Positions 22,988 through 32,685 of a DNA stretch of 64,000 bases are shown one piece after another. How positions within the stretch are numbered: the first letter of the stretch is position 1; every line of letters begins with the position of its first letter. The stretch comes from Hydractinia symbiolongicarpus (Eukaryota; Cnidaria; Hydrozoa; Anthoathecata; Hydractiniidae), in NCBI RefSeq assembly GCF_029227915.1, contig NC_079875.1, forward strand, positions 22,749,001 through 22,813,000, given 5' to 3'. Below the pieces are notes generated by a model. It did no database searches. It worked only from the letters and a program-made list of their open reading frames with translations, and was not told where the DNA came from. The position numbers and the translations under genes are program-made.

Positions 22988-23561
22988 ATGATGGATATAT
23001 TACTGCTTATAGCCGTGCTACTTCCATACGTATTAATCCTTGCTTGTTTCTTTAGATATCGACGTCTAATAAACATGGCTCATGAATTGTTTATATGTTG
23101 TCGATACCCCAGTAGAGGCTGTTGAAAAATCGATAGACAAACGCCAGGCTTTGAAGGATGCTCGCAAATCCAAGCCTCATCTTTTAACAAAAAAATGTAC
23201 TGATGGTTTCCTGGATAAAGCATCACCCGAAAAATTATATAATGATTTCACTGAACGCGAGTTGGTTGAGAAAGGGCAGAATACTGCCAGAGCTACTTCG
23301 TGTCACGCTATTAGCTTTTACACGAAGGCTATAGGAAACGTGGTAACCCTCGATAGCCCTGAAGGTTTGAGAAGAGACATAGAGGAAGATCCTATTATTA
23401 GGGAGAGCATGGCTGACATGCTGTACACAGCATTTGGTAAGTTCTTTGCACCTTTGCTCGTTGCAGCCCATACGATTAATCATTCGCAGATATCTAAGCA
23501 TCCTATTGAGGGTACCCCCGATTCGGGGGAACTGGTGAATGATACAAGCTCTCCATCATAA
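22988..23561 (+). pseudogene. Membrane-anchored element protein (frameshifted)
   Basis: The start ATG ATG lies in CAAATAAATGATG. Residues 5-22 are a hydrophobic helix followed by RYRR, a typical N-terminal membrane anchor with a basic cytoplasmic flank. The frame then shifts at about 23080-23085 into 23082-23561. That part contains DKRQALKDARKSKPHLLTKK, a conserved GLRRDIEEDPIIRES stretch and a second hydrophobic segment (FFAPLLVAAH). The element 2 counterpart at 38651-39249 has the same parts. No known family is recognised; a virion-membrane or assembly role is only a guess. Confidence 0.6.
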
Positions 23562-23570
23562 AAAGAAGAT

Positions 23571-23594
23571 TTTATAAGCCCTGTGGCTTATAAA
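23571..23594. terminator. Hairpin after the membrane-anchored gene
   Basis: TTTATAAGCC / GGCTTATAAA form a perfect 10-bp stem with loop CTGT. It ends two bases before the next ATG at 23597. A hairpin of different sequence occupies the same place in element 2 (39251-39278). Confidence 0.7.
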
Positions 23595-23596
23595 AA

Positions 23597-23938
23597 ATGA
23601 GCAACGAACAACCACAAGAAGAGAGGGTAATAACAAAACCAGTAAAGCACCCAGGGAGAGTCGCACAGGGTCACAAGTTAGCCGCACTGATGAAGAAGGG
23701 GAAGGAAAATCTGAAACAACAAGAGAGTGCTGTACAACCTCCAGTCAAAACCAGTTCTATACAGTCAGGAAGTGGTGTATATATTGGTGGAGGCCTTATT
23801 GCAATAATTGCATGTATTGGAGGTGTCATATATTTTCCTCGTAAATCCGCGGGTACCCAGCAGCTTCCTGCAGTGGCTCAGCAACCAAGAGTTAGGCAGG
23901 AGCCTAAGCCAGATATTGATATATTTCGTATGAGATAG
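23597..23938 (+). CDS. Small single-pass membrane protein (113 aa)
   Basis: The protein has a charged N-terminal half (EERVITKPVKHPGRVAQGHK) and a single transmembrane helix at about residues 58-78 (VYIGGGLIAIIACIGGVIYF). A proline/glutamine-rich tail follows. The element 2 relative at 39280-39599 shares the EERVITK and GRVA-G-LA motifs and keeps the helix. It lies between two other small element genes with tight spacing. No family is recognised, and the frame is intact. Confidence 0.65.
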   Translation: MSNEQPQEERVITKPVKHPGRVAQGHKLAALMKKGKENLKQQESAVQPPVKTSSIQSGSGVYIGGGLIAIIACIGGVIYFPRKSAGTQQLPAVAQQPRVRQEPKPDIDIFRMR

Positions 23939-23951
23939 ACCTATAATAAAC

Positions 23952-24203
23952 ATGAGTTCTAATGTTACCCCTCAGCAAAAGGAGATTATAGACATGATAT
24001 ATGAGACAGTCGTGGATCTCGGGTTCACAATTGGATATGCCATGGTTGGGAAGAAATTCCTTGGGATCTCGAGTCCTTCGACTAAGTTGGATACCAGCGA
24101 CGTTATGAAAATGGTAGCATATTTTACAGCTGGTCAAGGAAGCCGTGAGATGGCCGTAAGCAAGGGGTGTATACCAGCCTCTATTGTACCAAAACCTAAG
24201 TAA
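23952..24203 (+). CDS. Small conserved element protein (83 aa)
   Basis: The frame starts 13 bases after the previous stop. It has a moderately hydrophobic middle around TIGYAMVGKKFLGISSPSTK, followed by VMKMVAYFTAGQG. The element 2 counterpart at 39613-39890 keeps the GKK-LG-SSP-K core. Conservation between the two diverged elements supports it as a real gene. Its function is unknown. Confidence 0.6.
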   Translation: MSSNVTPQQKEIIDMIYETVVDLGFTIGYAMVGKKFLGISSPSTKLDTSDVMKMVAYFTAGQGSREMAVSKGCIPASIVPKPK

Positions 24204-24215
24204 GCACCTACAAGT

Positions 24216-24243
24216 TTCATGTATACTACGTGGTATATATGAA
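24216..24243. terminator. Hairpin between the small gene and the ATPase, element 1
   Basis: TTCATGTATAC pairs with GTATATATGAA (11 bp, one wobble) around the loop TACGTG. The ATPase start follows at 24250. Confidence 0.6.
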
Positions 24244-24249
24244 GAATAA

Positions 24250-24834
24250 ATGACCTTGGATATTATACTACAGCCGCACCGGCCCGACAAGCTGCGGTAA
24301 AACTCAAAGAGTTCTGGACCTGCTTGAGCATGAGTACAGGGATAATTCCACAATATCGTTATACTCTGCCCTACTCTCCGATGGAATTCCACTTATCTCG
24401 ATAGACCATCGCTTTGGAAAGATCCTTATGTATTTCTTATTGATCCAGGTGAAAATTTGTTCAATTGGATAAGCAAATTTTCAAACCTACTGGCAGGTGA
24501 AGAAACATTATTCATCGTAGATGATATCATTGCTGATGAATCTCTCGATAAAAAAAGGCAATCCTTGCTCGAGCTCGCGGTATCTGGTAGATATCGTCGG
24601 CAAAGTCTCTGGCTCCTTACTCAATCGTATACCGCGATTCCCAAAAATCTGAGGAGACAAAAGAAGCAGTTATTTCTCTGGTACCCACACGAAAGATCGG
24701 ACCTCAAATTGATTGACGAAGAGACGAATATAATAGACGATTGGGACACCATTAAAGCTCAACTTAAAAAGTCTAAGCACGCATGCCTATATATTAGGTT
24801 GGAACATCCTCGGACTTGGTGTATATTAGAATAA
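24250..24834 (+). pseudogene. A32/FtsK-HerA-type genome packaging ATPase, element 1
   Basis: The ATPase would power DNA packaging into a capsid. The start ATG is in AGAATAAATG. A P-loop (GPTSCGKTQRVLDLL) is readable at about 24283-24330 but is out of frame with the start. Two or more shifts occur between 24300 and 24450. The frame 24457-24834 then holds the Walker B strand LFIVDDI, the sensor-like LWLLTQSYTAIPKNLRR and the C-terminal KHACLYIRLEHPR. The same three motifs are in the element 2 copy. It precedes the regulatory BRO-like gene. Confidence 0.8.
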
Positions 24835-24836
24835 AT

Positions 24837-25031
24837 ATGTCATATATCAGAACATTAAAAAATCAGCTGGCTGCTTATCATGAAGAGCTTGAACGCATAC
24901 CCTATCTGGAAAGTCAACTAGAAGCCCTCCAGGAGGAGTTAAATGAGGGTAAGGTATCAGACGAACACCATGTATTTTTTAGGATTCATGTCTGTCCTAA
25001 TGATCACCCTGGTTGGACCATGTCATATTAA
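24837..25031 (+). CDS. Small coiled-coil protein (64 aa)
   Basis: It starts two bases after the ATPase stop in AATAAATATG. Residues 1-40 form a predicted heptad-type helix (LKNQLAAYHEELERIPYLES, then QLEALQEELNEG). No counterpart was found at the same place in element 2. The function is unknown; it may be a lost start or fragment of a larger protein. Confidence 0.4.
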   Translation: MSYIRTLKNQLAAYHEELERIPYLESQLEALQEELNEGKVSDEHHVFFRIHVCPNDHPGWTMSY

Positions 25032-25036
25032 ATAAA

Positions 25037-25900
25037 ATGTCCTCCCTTGTTGAATTTAATAATATCCAGCTACATATCGTAACTATCAACGGCCGCCCTT
25101 GTATTCGGGCTAAGGAAGTAGTCCAGGCATTATAATATAGAAAGGACACCTCCGATACCATCCGCAACCATTGTAGCCTGGAAAATTACGCTCACAACTA
25201 TCAATTGAGCAAGTCCCCCGCTACGGGGGACTTGATAAAATGGCCCTCGAACTCGAGAAAAAACGACATCTACATCAATGAAGAGGGTATATACGAGTTG
25301 GTGTTTGGAAGCCAGCAGCCTAAAGCGAAAAGGTTCAGAAAATATTGCTGCAATACAATGTTCCCAAAAATCCGTGAGCAATTACATCGTCGAGCCAGCG
25401 AAGAGAGAGATATTGCCCTGGCAATACTCAGCGATGGCCTGAAGGATAGGGACGTAACTATCGCAAACCTTCAGGAGGATCTTCATGAGAGAGAAAACCA
25501 GCTCGTTCTTCGAACCTTAGAAAATGCGGAGCTTCGTGATCGGTATGTTCCTAATGGTTATCTATACGATAATGTGATATGTGTGATTGATAAAAATGAT
25601 CATAATGAATGTGGGAAAAAAGGTCAACATCCTCACTATATTATTCGTTGCCAGCGTAGATCTTTAAATGATCAGCTTCGTACACTAAGGGATATGTATC
25701 CTAATATGATAGAAAGAATCCAATATGCGATGATCCAAACGCAGTACACACATGGAATAGGTTCAGGGATTATAATCTTGGGATATAGAATTCATGGCCA
25801 AATCATTTCACTTTACCAGATGACGCCACGCGCGAGTTATTCGAAGGGTTGTATGATATATGTCATAATATGTATATGTTCTGTGTGCTATTAACACACA
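25037..25900 (+). pseudogene. BRO-family DNA-binding protein, element 1
   Basis: BRO proteins are DNA-binding regulators common in large DNA viruses. The N-terminus has a BRO-N domain (VTINGRPCIRAKEVVQAL, then KRFRKYCCNTMFPKIREQL). A coiled coil follows, then a C-terminal domain with VICVIDKND and YIIRCQRRSL, known from BRO/KilA-type proteins of viruses. One in-frame TAA interrupts residue 33 (25133-25135). A frameshift near 25785 moves the last part (LFEGLYDICHNMYMF) out of frame. Element 2 has a different regulator of this broad type at 41506. Confidence 0.75.
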
Positions 25901-25915
25901 AAAATCGAGAAATTT

Positions 25916-26910
25916 TCACCAAGATTTCAAATGCTCCGGAGGTAGTTCAATATCCTCGGGTACTATCATCAATTCCTCTGATACGAAACTTCGATCAGGC
26001 CCAGCTGCCAAGTAATATAACAACCTCGTACCGGTTACTATATGGTTGATTCTGTAAGTTTTCTTGCTCCACCAAGCGTCCGTTGCGCGCCTTTTCGAAT
26101 CCTTGTGTTCCTTGCCGGGTTGCAGCAGATACAAATATAGGCCATCGTCGGGTAAAGACTTTTCATCGGGATACCCCTCTTTACTTTATCGAGTTTAATG
26201 GCCTTTGAAGGTTTTATATCTATCATAGCCGTCTTGGTGTTGTTCATGCTTTTCACGATGTTGTATAGGTGTTTGACCCATGTAGTACTCTGTTCGTCAA
26301 AGGCAAGCTCTTGCGCATCTTGGGGTTTAAACAATCTTTCCGCGAGTACCTTGTTGTAGCTTTCAACAAATGTCGTGAATGTATGATGGTATTTGGTAGT
26401 AGCACGTTTGATCTCGACACTTTTGCTCTCTAACAGCTTACTCACATATGATTTGAATTCTCACCCATTATCACATTGGAAAGTCTTAGGATATCGGAGA
26501 GGTCCTGCCTTGTAAATATCCTTGAGCATATCAGCGACTTCGCTATCTTTCTTGGTTTTGAGGGCCCTTGCGACTTTATACCTCGAGGCCACACCGATAC
26601 CTGTGAGTATATATTTGTACGTATTTCCATACACTGTATCATGTGGCATATAGAGCAAGTGGAATTGATGCATTTCGTTCGGCTTTGTAATGGTGAAATG
26701 AGGGTAATTGATACGTTTAGGGCCTTTGATATGTCTAAGCCAGAGCAACTGGCGACTCAGCCAATGTACAACTTTCTTTTTGGAAAGACCAGAGTTTTCA
26801 GTGAGTAATTTGATGGCTTTCCTCCCGATCCATAGATGTTCTGGTTGGTAGTATATTTGACTTAATTTTTCGGCTTCTTCCGGATTAACAATATGCTTTG
26901 CTTTTGACAT
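25916..26910 (-). pseudogene. Retroviral-type (rve) integrase, element 1
   Basis: It inserted the element into the host chromosome. The N-terminus starts MSKAKHIVNPEEAEKL. The core has LLYMPHD, YILTGIGVASRYKVARAL, FQCDNG and FVESYNKVLAERLF, covering the aspartate-rich strands and the catalytic glutamate region. A single TGA at 26461-26463 follows CDNG, where element 2 has serine. The C-terminal module (KRRATDAWWSKKTYRI to SFVSEELMIVPEDIELPP) is displaced by a shift near 26130. The gene faces the BRO gene. Confidence 0.86.
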
Positions 26911-26915
26911 CTTTA

Positions 26916-27294
26916 TTACATATATTTGTACACTACAAAACCGAGGAGGGTTAGGGAGCCAACTATAAACGCCAGTTCACCATCAGCTTGTTGTTTACTG
27001 GGGACATAAAAATAAGATAATTTTGGAGCTTTCTCAATTGTTGCTATGAAATACTCCCTCATACCCTCATCAAGCTCTTTGAGACTCTCCCCAGTTTGCC
27101 TTTGTTCCTCCCGCCGTCTATTATAGACGTCTATCTTCCTTTGTCTATCGCGCACCCACTGCGCCTGAGCGGCTTGTAATTTCTCGACGGCTAGATCGTG
27201 CCTCGCTATGTCCTTTGCTGAAGAGATAGTTAGTTCCTGAGAATTTTAGGGCGTTAATCAGCGCCCCGCCAGCTAGAACCATAATACTTGCCAT
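26916..27294 (-). pseudogene. Small membrane protein upstream of the integrase
   Basis: The first frame starts MASIMVLAGGALINALKFSG with a hydrophobic N-terminus. After a shift near 27200 it continues in the frame 27155-26916 with a basic coiled helix (WVRDRQRKIDVYNRRREEQ) and ends in a C-terminal transmembrane helix (LAFIVGSLTLLGFVVYKYM). The element 2 copy at 43449-43841 has the same ends and break region. The role is unknown; its place next to the capsid gene suggests a virion component. Confidence 0.55.
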
Positions 27295-27300
27295 TGTTTT

Positions 27301-27323
27301 ATTCTATGGTATTACCATAGAAT
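27301..27323. terminator. Hairpin after the candidate capsid gene, element 1
   Basis: ATTCTATGGTA and TACCATAGAAT are perfect 11-bp inverted arms around one base. It lies past the stop of the minus-strand capsid gene (27349). Confidence 0.65.
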
Positions 27324-27348
27324 AATGTTATGATACTGAATATTCGGT

Positions 27349-28619
27349 CTAATACTCGACACTATGAAATCTACCATCTAAAATATTCAACTGAGCATCT
27401 TAGAGTAAGTAAACATAACAGCGTATATCACCCGTGCCAGCCGCTTTTATCGTCATATGCAAGGTGATCCCATCGCTGATTCTTTGTAGGGGTCTCCCAG
27501 ACCTATGGAGACTGTGATCTGGACTACTGCGGAAGTCCAGGGACAATGCGTACTTTTCCGTTAGATATTGTCCAATGGTTACTATGCTATCATGGGATCC
27601 CAGCAATGCAGCTACTTGTTCCATGTAATCTTTCGGTAACATCGTGTTGGAATAGAGCTGATTGGGCTCACCCTCGATAGTGATCAAGATTTTCTCGATC
27701 TTTGGATTATAATATTTCTCATTATTTAAGCATATGCCTTGACCACGGAAGGATCCTGAAATAATAGGAGGACACCCTTTAAGCTCTTGGCAGGGGTGTC
27801 GATTTGCAAGTTGTAACTCGTGTCAGACTTTTTCATGGTGACCACTTTACTTCTGAGGATTCTTTCATAGGGCAACGCAAACCGGGAATAACGGCTCATC
27901 ATAGCGCTTGCAAGACCCTCGTTTGTCACTTTATCGAATTCGAGGCAGATGTTGGCTATCTTGTACTCACTGGCGGCTGGTTTAGCTGCGGTAGACCCTG
28001 AGGCTGGGATCCCGGAGTCCTTGATCACGTCACCGTACGGTGCAAAATGGATGACAAACTGCAGTCTATCGTGTAGGCCATGTTGATAGAAGGGCAACTG
28101 GCTCGTGAGTTCAAACATGGATCCTAATGGAATACAGAACGTGTTCCCATACGCCTCGGCTATGGCCTTTTCCTCGTTATTCCCTACATGGTCAGACGCC
28201 TTAACCTGGAGTGCCCTCACTGTCCCGTTGTTAGGATTTATCCCTTCTAAAATCAGGTTATTGTCACTGTCAAATTTTGACAGCCAGAGATCACGGTACA
28301 CTGCGAGTATATTAAAATCGGCGATATTCTGAATTTCGTTGGAATTAAGCGTAGTCCGTAAGCTTTGTACCAGAGCTTTACCGATATTTGAAACAATAGT
28401 ACGCTTGTTGTTGTTACCCGAGAGCTCCAGGTCGAACAACAACTTGATTGAGCCGGGGAAAATTACGTCGTTTTGTCCAATGTTTGGTAGATCAACATAC
28501 ATATCTTCATTTGGGCCTATGATGCTCGGTATATGGCTGATCTTCACCCTTTGTTTTTTCCCTTTCATGCCGAGCATTGTCTTTAATTCCTTATGCGGAT
28601 TTAAGATAGTTCCGTACAT
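27349..28619 (-). pseudogene. Candidate major capsid protein, element 1
   Basis: The gene starts in CTAATAAATG, divergent from the coiled-coil gene. The protein of about 420 residues has no transmembrane helix. It has many beta-strand-like stretches, for example GSIKLLFDLEL, FCIPLGSMFELTSQLPFY, LQFVIHFAPYGDVI and NICLEFDKV. These, its central place, and its conservation with element 2 point to a double jelly-roll capsid. A frameshift occurs near 27726 and an in-frame TAA (27409-27411) near the C-terminus, before DAQLNILDGRF. It is shorter than Polinton capsids of about 600 residues, so the call is an inference that structure prediction would test. Confidence 0.6.
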
Positions 28620-28629
28620 TTATTAGTAG

Positions 28630-29817
28630 GCAATTGAGGAAAATATTCAAGACGAATCCGAAGAGTTTATTAGCGAAAGCGAGATCCTTCGGCCAGAGAA
28701 CGTATCAAGGACTGAGCCCCAGGCGAGTGGGATAGAAGCGACTGAGACAGACACTACGCTAAATCAACCGGAATGGTTGCGAGGGTTGCTGGAGAAGGAA
28801 GGAGACGACACCACGCTGAGTCAAGGGGAAAGGTTGAAAAGGTCGAAGGTTGTTAGCTTTTACAAACATCTTGCGCTGGGGTTGAATGAGGAGCCGAAGC
28901 TAGATGCGATACCTTACGACAATTTTAGGCTGAACAATAACCAGCTTTTTTTCGATGATATAAGACTCACGAGGGAAGATAATAGCGAATTTAGAATTAT
29001 TGGATCGACACTGCTGAGGATGCTACGCCCTAAGAATCGCTTGAGGCGTATGGTGTTTGAAGGCTATACTACACCTATCGCGACAACGGCCGGGAGGCTC
29101 TTGAACGATATGGAGCAGATCATGGCAAATGATGACACTATCGAGATGCTGCTGCTACTCAAGAATGTAGTTGATGACACGAAGAGCCTCCTGGAGGAAA
29201 CCTCCTTTACCGAAGCCTTCGACGAACGTGAAAGAAGGGGGTTTAACCGCGAGCTTCAAACGCTAAGTGGCAACGTGAAGACGCTAGAAGCCAAAATAAT
29301 ACTATATTATTCTCAGATCAGAGATCACAGACTACGCGATCAGAGGAAGGCTGTCAAGGAAGCCCACAGTCTACTATCCTCCAAGATCCACAGCCAGCTG
29401 AAGACGCTTAAGGAGACCCTCATGAAGATAGCTGGAGATAATGTATCATTACGTGAGAAATTGATCCTTTTGTTCAAAGAGCAAGGAATCACTATCGCCA
29501 GCATTATCCCAGCCGTGGGCTTATTGATACCAACCTTAGTCCTGGCGTTAACAGGTTGTGGGGCAGCAGGAGCTGGTGCAGGAAGTGGTGGTAGCAAAGG
29601 TTTCGTTCAAAAGCAGCTGGAGAGACTAGGACGGTTCCTGAAGTGCCTTGCTGGTAAGGCAGGTGCAGCCTTTCCCGGGATCATAGCCAGTATTGTGTCA
29701 TTATTCTTCAGATTAGCGGCGAACGTTGTCAAGTATGTAGCGAGAAACCTCTACCTGGCCATCGCGGGTGCTGTGGGTATAGTTGTAGCGTATGTAGGTA
29801 ACAGGAGGAATAGATGA
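28630..29817 (+). pseudogene. Long coiled-coil protein with C-terminal hydrophobic region, element 1
   Basis: The open frame from 28630 to 29817 (about 395 residues) lacks a proper start, because a TAG lies directly upstream. It has an acidic N-terminus, a middle of charged helices (KTLEAKIILYYSQIRDHRLR), then a conserved block LREKLILLFKEQGITIASII. A glycine/alanine-rich hydrophobic stretch and a closing helix (LYLAIAGAVGIVVAYV) follow. Element 2 has the same domain order at 45165-46515. It shares a divergent promoter with the capsid gene. A structural or membrane-penetrating virion role is plausible but unproven. Confidence 0.6.
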
Positions 29818-29820
29818 AAA

Positions 29821-29848
29821 GTCTAATGTGTTGAACAACATACTAGAC
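29821..29848. terminator. Hairpin between convergent genes, element 1
   Basis: GTCTAATGTGTTG pairs with CAACATACTAGAC (13 bp, one mismatch, one wobble) around AA. It fills the gap between the plus-strand coiled-coil gene stop and the minus-strand stop at 29849. Confidence 0.65.
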
Positions 29849-30954
29849 CTATTTCTTCATCCATATATACACAAGGATTAGTCCTACTCCTACCGTAACC
29901 AACGTGGCTTTGGTATCCTCGTGCTGCCTGTAGGCTCCCTTGGTATGAGGCGTGGTTTTCTTGATATGTTGCCTAGGAGGTGTGTTGAAGGATTCCTTAT
30001 GTTTGACAACCATGGTATTCAGGTCTAGCTCCACACCTACACCTATGTTACAAGGCGCAATTAAAACGTTGTTGTTATACCCCACAATCTTTCCAATGCG
30101 GAGGTCCATGTTAGAGGGAAGCATATACACACTGGACATCACGGCGAAATTGACTGGAGTTCGTCCGTACTGGAGCACCTTTTGAAACTCTGTGATGTAT
30201 TGACTTACGTTCTCGTGACGTTGAATCATGGCCTCGAATTTCTGCAATAAGATTTGCCTTGCTGTATAGTTATCGGCGTTAGAGCCTAGGATTGAGGCCT
30301 TGGCACTCGCTTGAGACCCTAGCAATAAGACAACATAGACGCGTATACTTTCGCTTAGCTTGGTTAGGCCCTCCGATGTCAGACCCTGGCTAGTGGGGAT
30401 GATAAACTTGGCTCAATCCCATCAACCTGCGGCCACCATCTACCACTCGTTAACGATGACGTCAGAGCTTTGAACTTGTACAAAGCGTTGGGGTCTGCAC
30501 CATACTCGCGACATACTCGCGCGTGCCCCTAGGTAGAGTAGGGGTTATCGTACTGAGAAAAGCCTCCTTCGTATGGCATAGGTACCTTTATTCTCGCTAG
30601 GATACGTCTCATGTGGTAGTACACGTGGAATTTAAATATCGAGTTAACGGGGGGTACTGAGCCACTCATGTGCTTAGCAGAGATGCCCAACGCCGTTGTC
30701 GCGAAATGACAAGCAAAATTCACCTGGATGTTCCAATAATTCAAAGCTTGTCCATCCCAATTTACACTAACAGGATCGTTCAACATGTTAGTGGGGACTT
30801 TGATGGGATAATTGGTGAACTGTGGGAAGGCCACGGAAATGTGCTGAGTCGTAGACACGTAGAGGTCCTGATGCTCCAAGTTAATTACGCCGAGAGGCCA
30901 CTCGCCTCTGTTGGACTTGTACCTTGCTCTCGGATTATAGCTATAAATATTCAT
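29849..30954 (-). pseudogene. Candidate second virion protein with C-terminal membrane anchor, element 1
   Basis: The first frame (30954-30529) starts MNIYSYNPRARYKSNRGEWP and contains VNWDGQALNYWNIQVNFACH and the VYYHMRRILARIKVPMPY motif. A stop and shifts separate it from 30325-29849. That part continues with a helical SQYITEFQKVLQ region, a beta-like LRIGKIVGYNNNVLIAPCNI stretch and a final helix (LVTVGVGLILVYIWMKK). Element 2 has the same protein at 46519-47719. It is not a known family to me; candidates are a penton/minor capsid or membrane-bound virion protein. Confidence 0.55.
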
Positions 30955-30956
30955 AT

Positions 30957-30970
30957 TTCTTTAAAGAAAG
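30957..30970. promoter_or_regulatory. Palindrome in divergent intergenic gap
   Basis: TTTCTTTAAAGAAA is a perfect 14-bp palindrome in the 16-base gap between divergent starts at 30954 and 30971. In element 2 the matching gap (47720-47737) carries TTTCTTaaaAGAAA. Confidence 0.45.
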
Positions 30971-31671
30971 ATGAAACAACTATATGTCACAGATATTTCG
31001 AAACCTATAATATTTGAGGACTACCTAGAGCAGGACATGAGGATTGCTCTGAAGTCGATCAGCATTCGACCTACGTTTCTAAACCTTTTCAAAAAAAGAA
31101 TGAGATAAACATTTATAAAGCAGCGGCTGGGTCGATCAATAATGATGACTTTAGTGTAGGGGGTTTTGAAACCCTCATCTCGATAGAGCCAGGTCTCTAT
31201 AAAATCGAGGATCTCGCGACCATAGTCAACGACCAAGCGGGGGACAGAATCAAACTTTTTGTACTCAGGAACGGAGCGTGCAGGCTTAGGATTGGTAAAG
31301 GATACGTTGCGGTAGTTGATCAATCACTGCAGGATCTTATGGGATATAATTTTGATACCAAGTTAATGTTTACCGAGGGCGATCATAACAGCTTTTACAA
31401 GACTGACGTCTACCAGCGGCTGAAACTCACTTGTCACCAATTCGATGAAGATTATTGCCTGCTTAATGCAAAAACATCCAAGATACTGGCTATGCTTCCC
31501 ACCAAAGAGCTTAATGCCTGGGGCGATATGCTTACTTGGAATTTTAATAACGTTGTGTATATACCCCTGAAAGGCTCCACCGATCGCCTCGAGTTCATGT
31601 TGACAGATGAATATCATCACGATAAGAACATTTTGTTTATGGGAATTACCATGCAGTTGATGATAGAATAA
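30971..31671 (+). pseudogene. Candidate minor capsid/conserved element protein, element 1
   Basis: The frame begins MKQLYVTDISKPIIFEDYLE with an ATG that follows the palindrome. It shifts near 31085, then continues with beta-strand-rich sequence (GLYKIEDLATIVND, IKLFVLRNGACRL) and the frame 31339-31671 (LDLMGYNFD-like, WGDMLTWNFNNVVYIPLKGS). The total of about 230 residues suits a small jelly-roll protein. The element 2 homologue (47738-48383) has lost its ATG. The function is inferred from position among virion-gene candidates only. Confidence 0.5.
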
Positions 31672-32316
31672 ATGAGTGATATTACAAAGCTTTACCCTAG
31701 ATTACCACCGAGTGCGCCTGATCATGAGAATAACGAGGAGCACGTGTATCGTCTGAAGAAGATAAAAGAAATCGAACATTTTCTACGAACTGAAGTAAAG
31801 CAGCGAGAAAAACTCAGTAAGAAATTTGGGATGCATGGGACTTGGGTACACTACATGGATCATAGATTGCTCGCAATAAGCGTGATAACATCAGGCGTAG
31901 ATAACGCTAGTATGCTCAGCGGCATCGGAGTTCCTCTGGCCGTCGCGATGGGTGGGGTCAGCAGCGCCGTTGGATTGGGACAGACAGCCTTAAAACAAGG
32001 AGGTAAGAAGCTGAATTATAAACGTAAGAAACATGATAGTATAAGATTATTAGCGGAGACAAAACTGAATTTAATAGTTGATTTGATAACAAGGGCGATT
32101 GAGAATGGAGTGATAAGTGATTATGAGTTCAGTTTGATCATGCAGGAGAAACAAAAATATCTTATACTCAAAGAGCAGATTCGCCAACGCACTAAGAAAA
32201 TCGTGGAGACGATTAACAACCAAGAAAGGCAGCAATTAGTGGCAAAAGGTCGCGACGAGGCGAGGGCTGAGTTGTTAAAAAACTTGCAGTCTGCGCAATA
32301 TGCAAGCACTACTTAG
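31672..32316 (+). CDS. Conserved helical/hydrophobic element protein (214 aa)
   Basis: The stop of the previous gene and the ATG overlap as GAATAAATGAG. The protein has an N-terminal charged helix (YRLKKIKEIEHFLRTEV), a central glycine-rich hydrophobic region at residues about 65-100 (MLSGIGVPLAVAMGGVSSAV), and a basic C-terminal coiled coil ending QLVAKGRDEARAELLKNLQS. The frame is intact. The element 2 copy (48384-49064) shares the pattern but is broken. Similar proteins occur in many copies in cnidarian genomes, as I recall it. A membrane-active virion role is possible. Confidence 0.65.
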   Translation: MSDITKLYPRLPPSAPDHENNEEHVYRLKKIKEIEHFLRTEVKQREKLSKKFGMHGTWVHYMDHRLLAISVITSGVDNASMLSGIGVPLAVAMGGVSSAVGLGQTALKQGGKKLNYKRKKHDSIRLLAETKLNLIVDLITRAIENGVISDYEFSLIMQEKQKYLILKEQIRQRTKKIVETINNQERQQLVAKGRDEARAELLKNLQSAQYASTT

Positions 32317-32345
32317 ATAAACCGCCTGAATATTCATAATTTTAA

Positions 32346-32361
32346 TGTTTTGTACAAAACA
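32346..32361. terminator. Palindrome between convergent genes, element 1
   Basis: TGTTTTGTACAAAACA is a perfect 16-bp palindrome between the plus-strand stop (32316) and the minus-strand stop (32362). Confidence 0.55.
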
Positions 32362-32637
32362 CTAAATGACACCCACAATCTCACCAGTAGTTGCATCAAT
32401 CATAAAATCACCATTATATATAATGGTTCGCGTTTGTCTTGCCTCGAGGCCTCTGATATATTCCTCTAAAATTTTCATAGCCGCGATATCTGAGCATGGC
32501 TTGCAATAAGGACCGTCCGTCTGTGCTGAAGCATCCTTGTACTTCACTGTATGGATCGCAGCGAGAAGATCAGCTCTCCTGAGGGTTGAATACTCACGTA
32601 TAACCAGCTCTCCCGCTTCTCTTTTCAAATCATTCAT
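32362..32637 (-). CDS. Small SAP-like protein (91 aa)
   Basis: From the start MNDLKREAGELVIREYSTLR the first 30 residues follow the SAP pattern: two helices with a leucine-rich frame and R-K/R-A-(D/E)-L-L at the end (RRADLLAAI). SAP domains bind AT-rich DNA. The remainder includes a CKPC motif and a short beta-like end. The ORF could start further upstream, but MNDL aligns with the SAP start. Element 2 instead carries its SAP domain at the N-terminus of the polymerase protein. Confidence 0.6.
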   Translation of the reverse strand: MNDLKREAGELVIREYSTLRRADLLAAIHTVKYKDASAQTDGPYCKPCSDIAAMKILEEYIRGLEARQTRTIIYNGDFMIDATTGEIVGVI

Positions 32638-32644
32638 GTTTATT

Positions 32645-32672
32645 TTTTGTACATTTGATGAAATATACAAAA
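32645..32672. terminator. Hairpin after the 33294-32686 gene
   Basis: TTTTGTACATTT and AAATATACAAAA pair over 12 bp with one mismatch around the loop GATG. It follows the stop at 32686 on the minus strand. Confidence 0.55.
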
Positions 32673-32685
32673 TCTATCGAGCTTA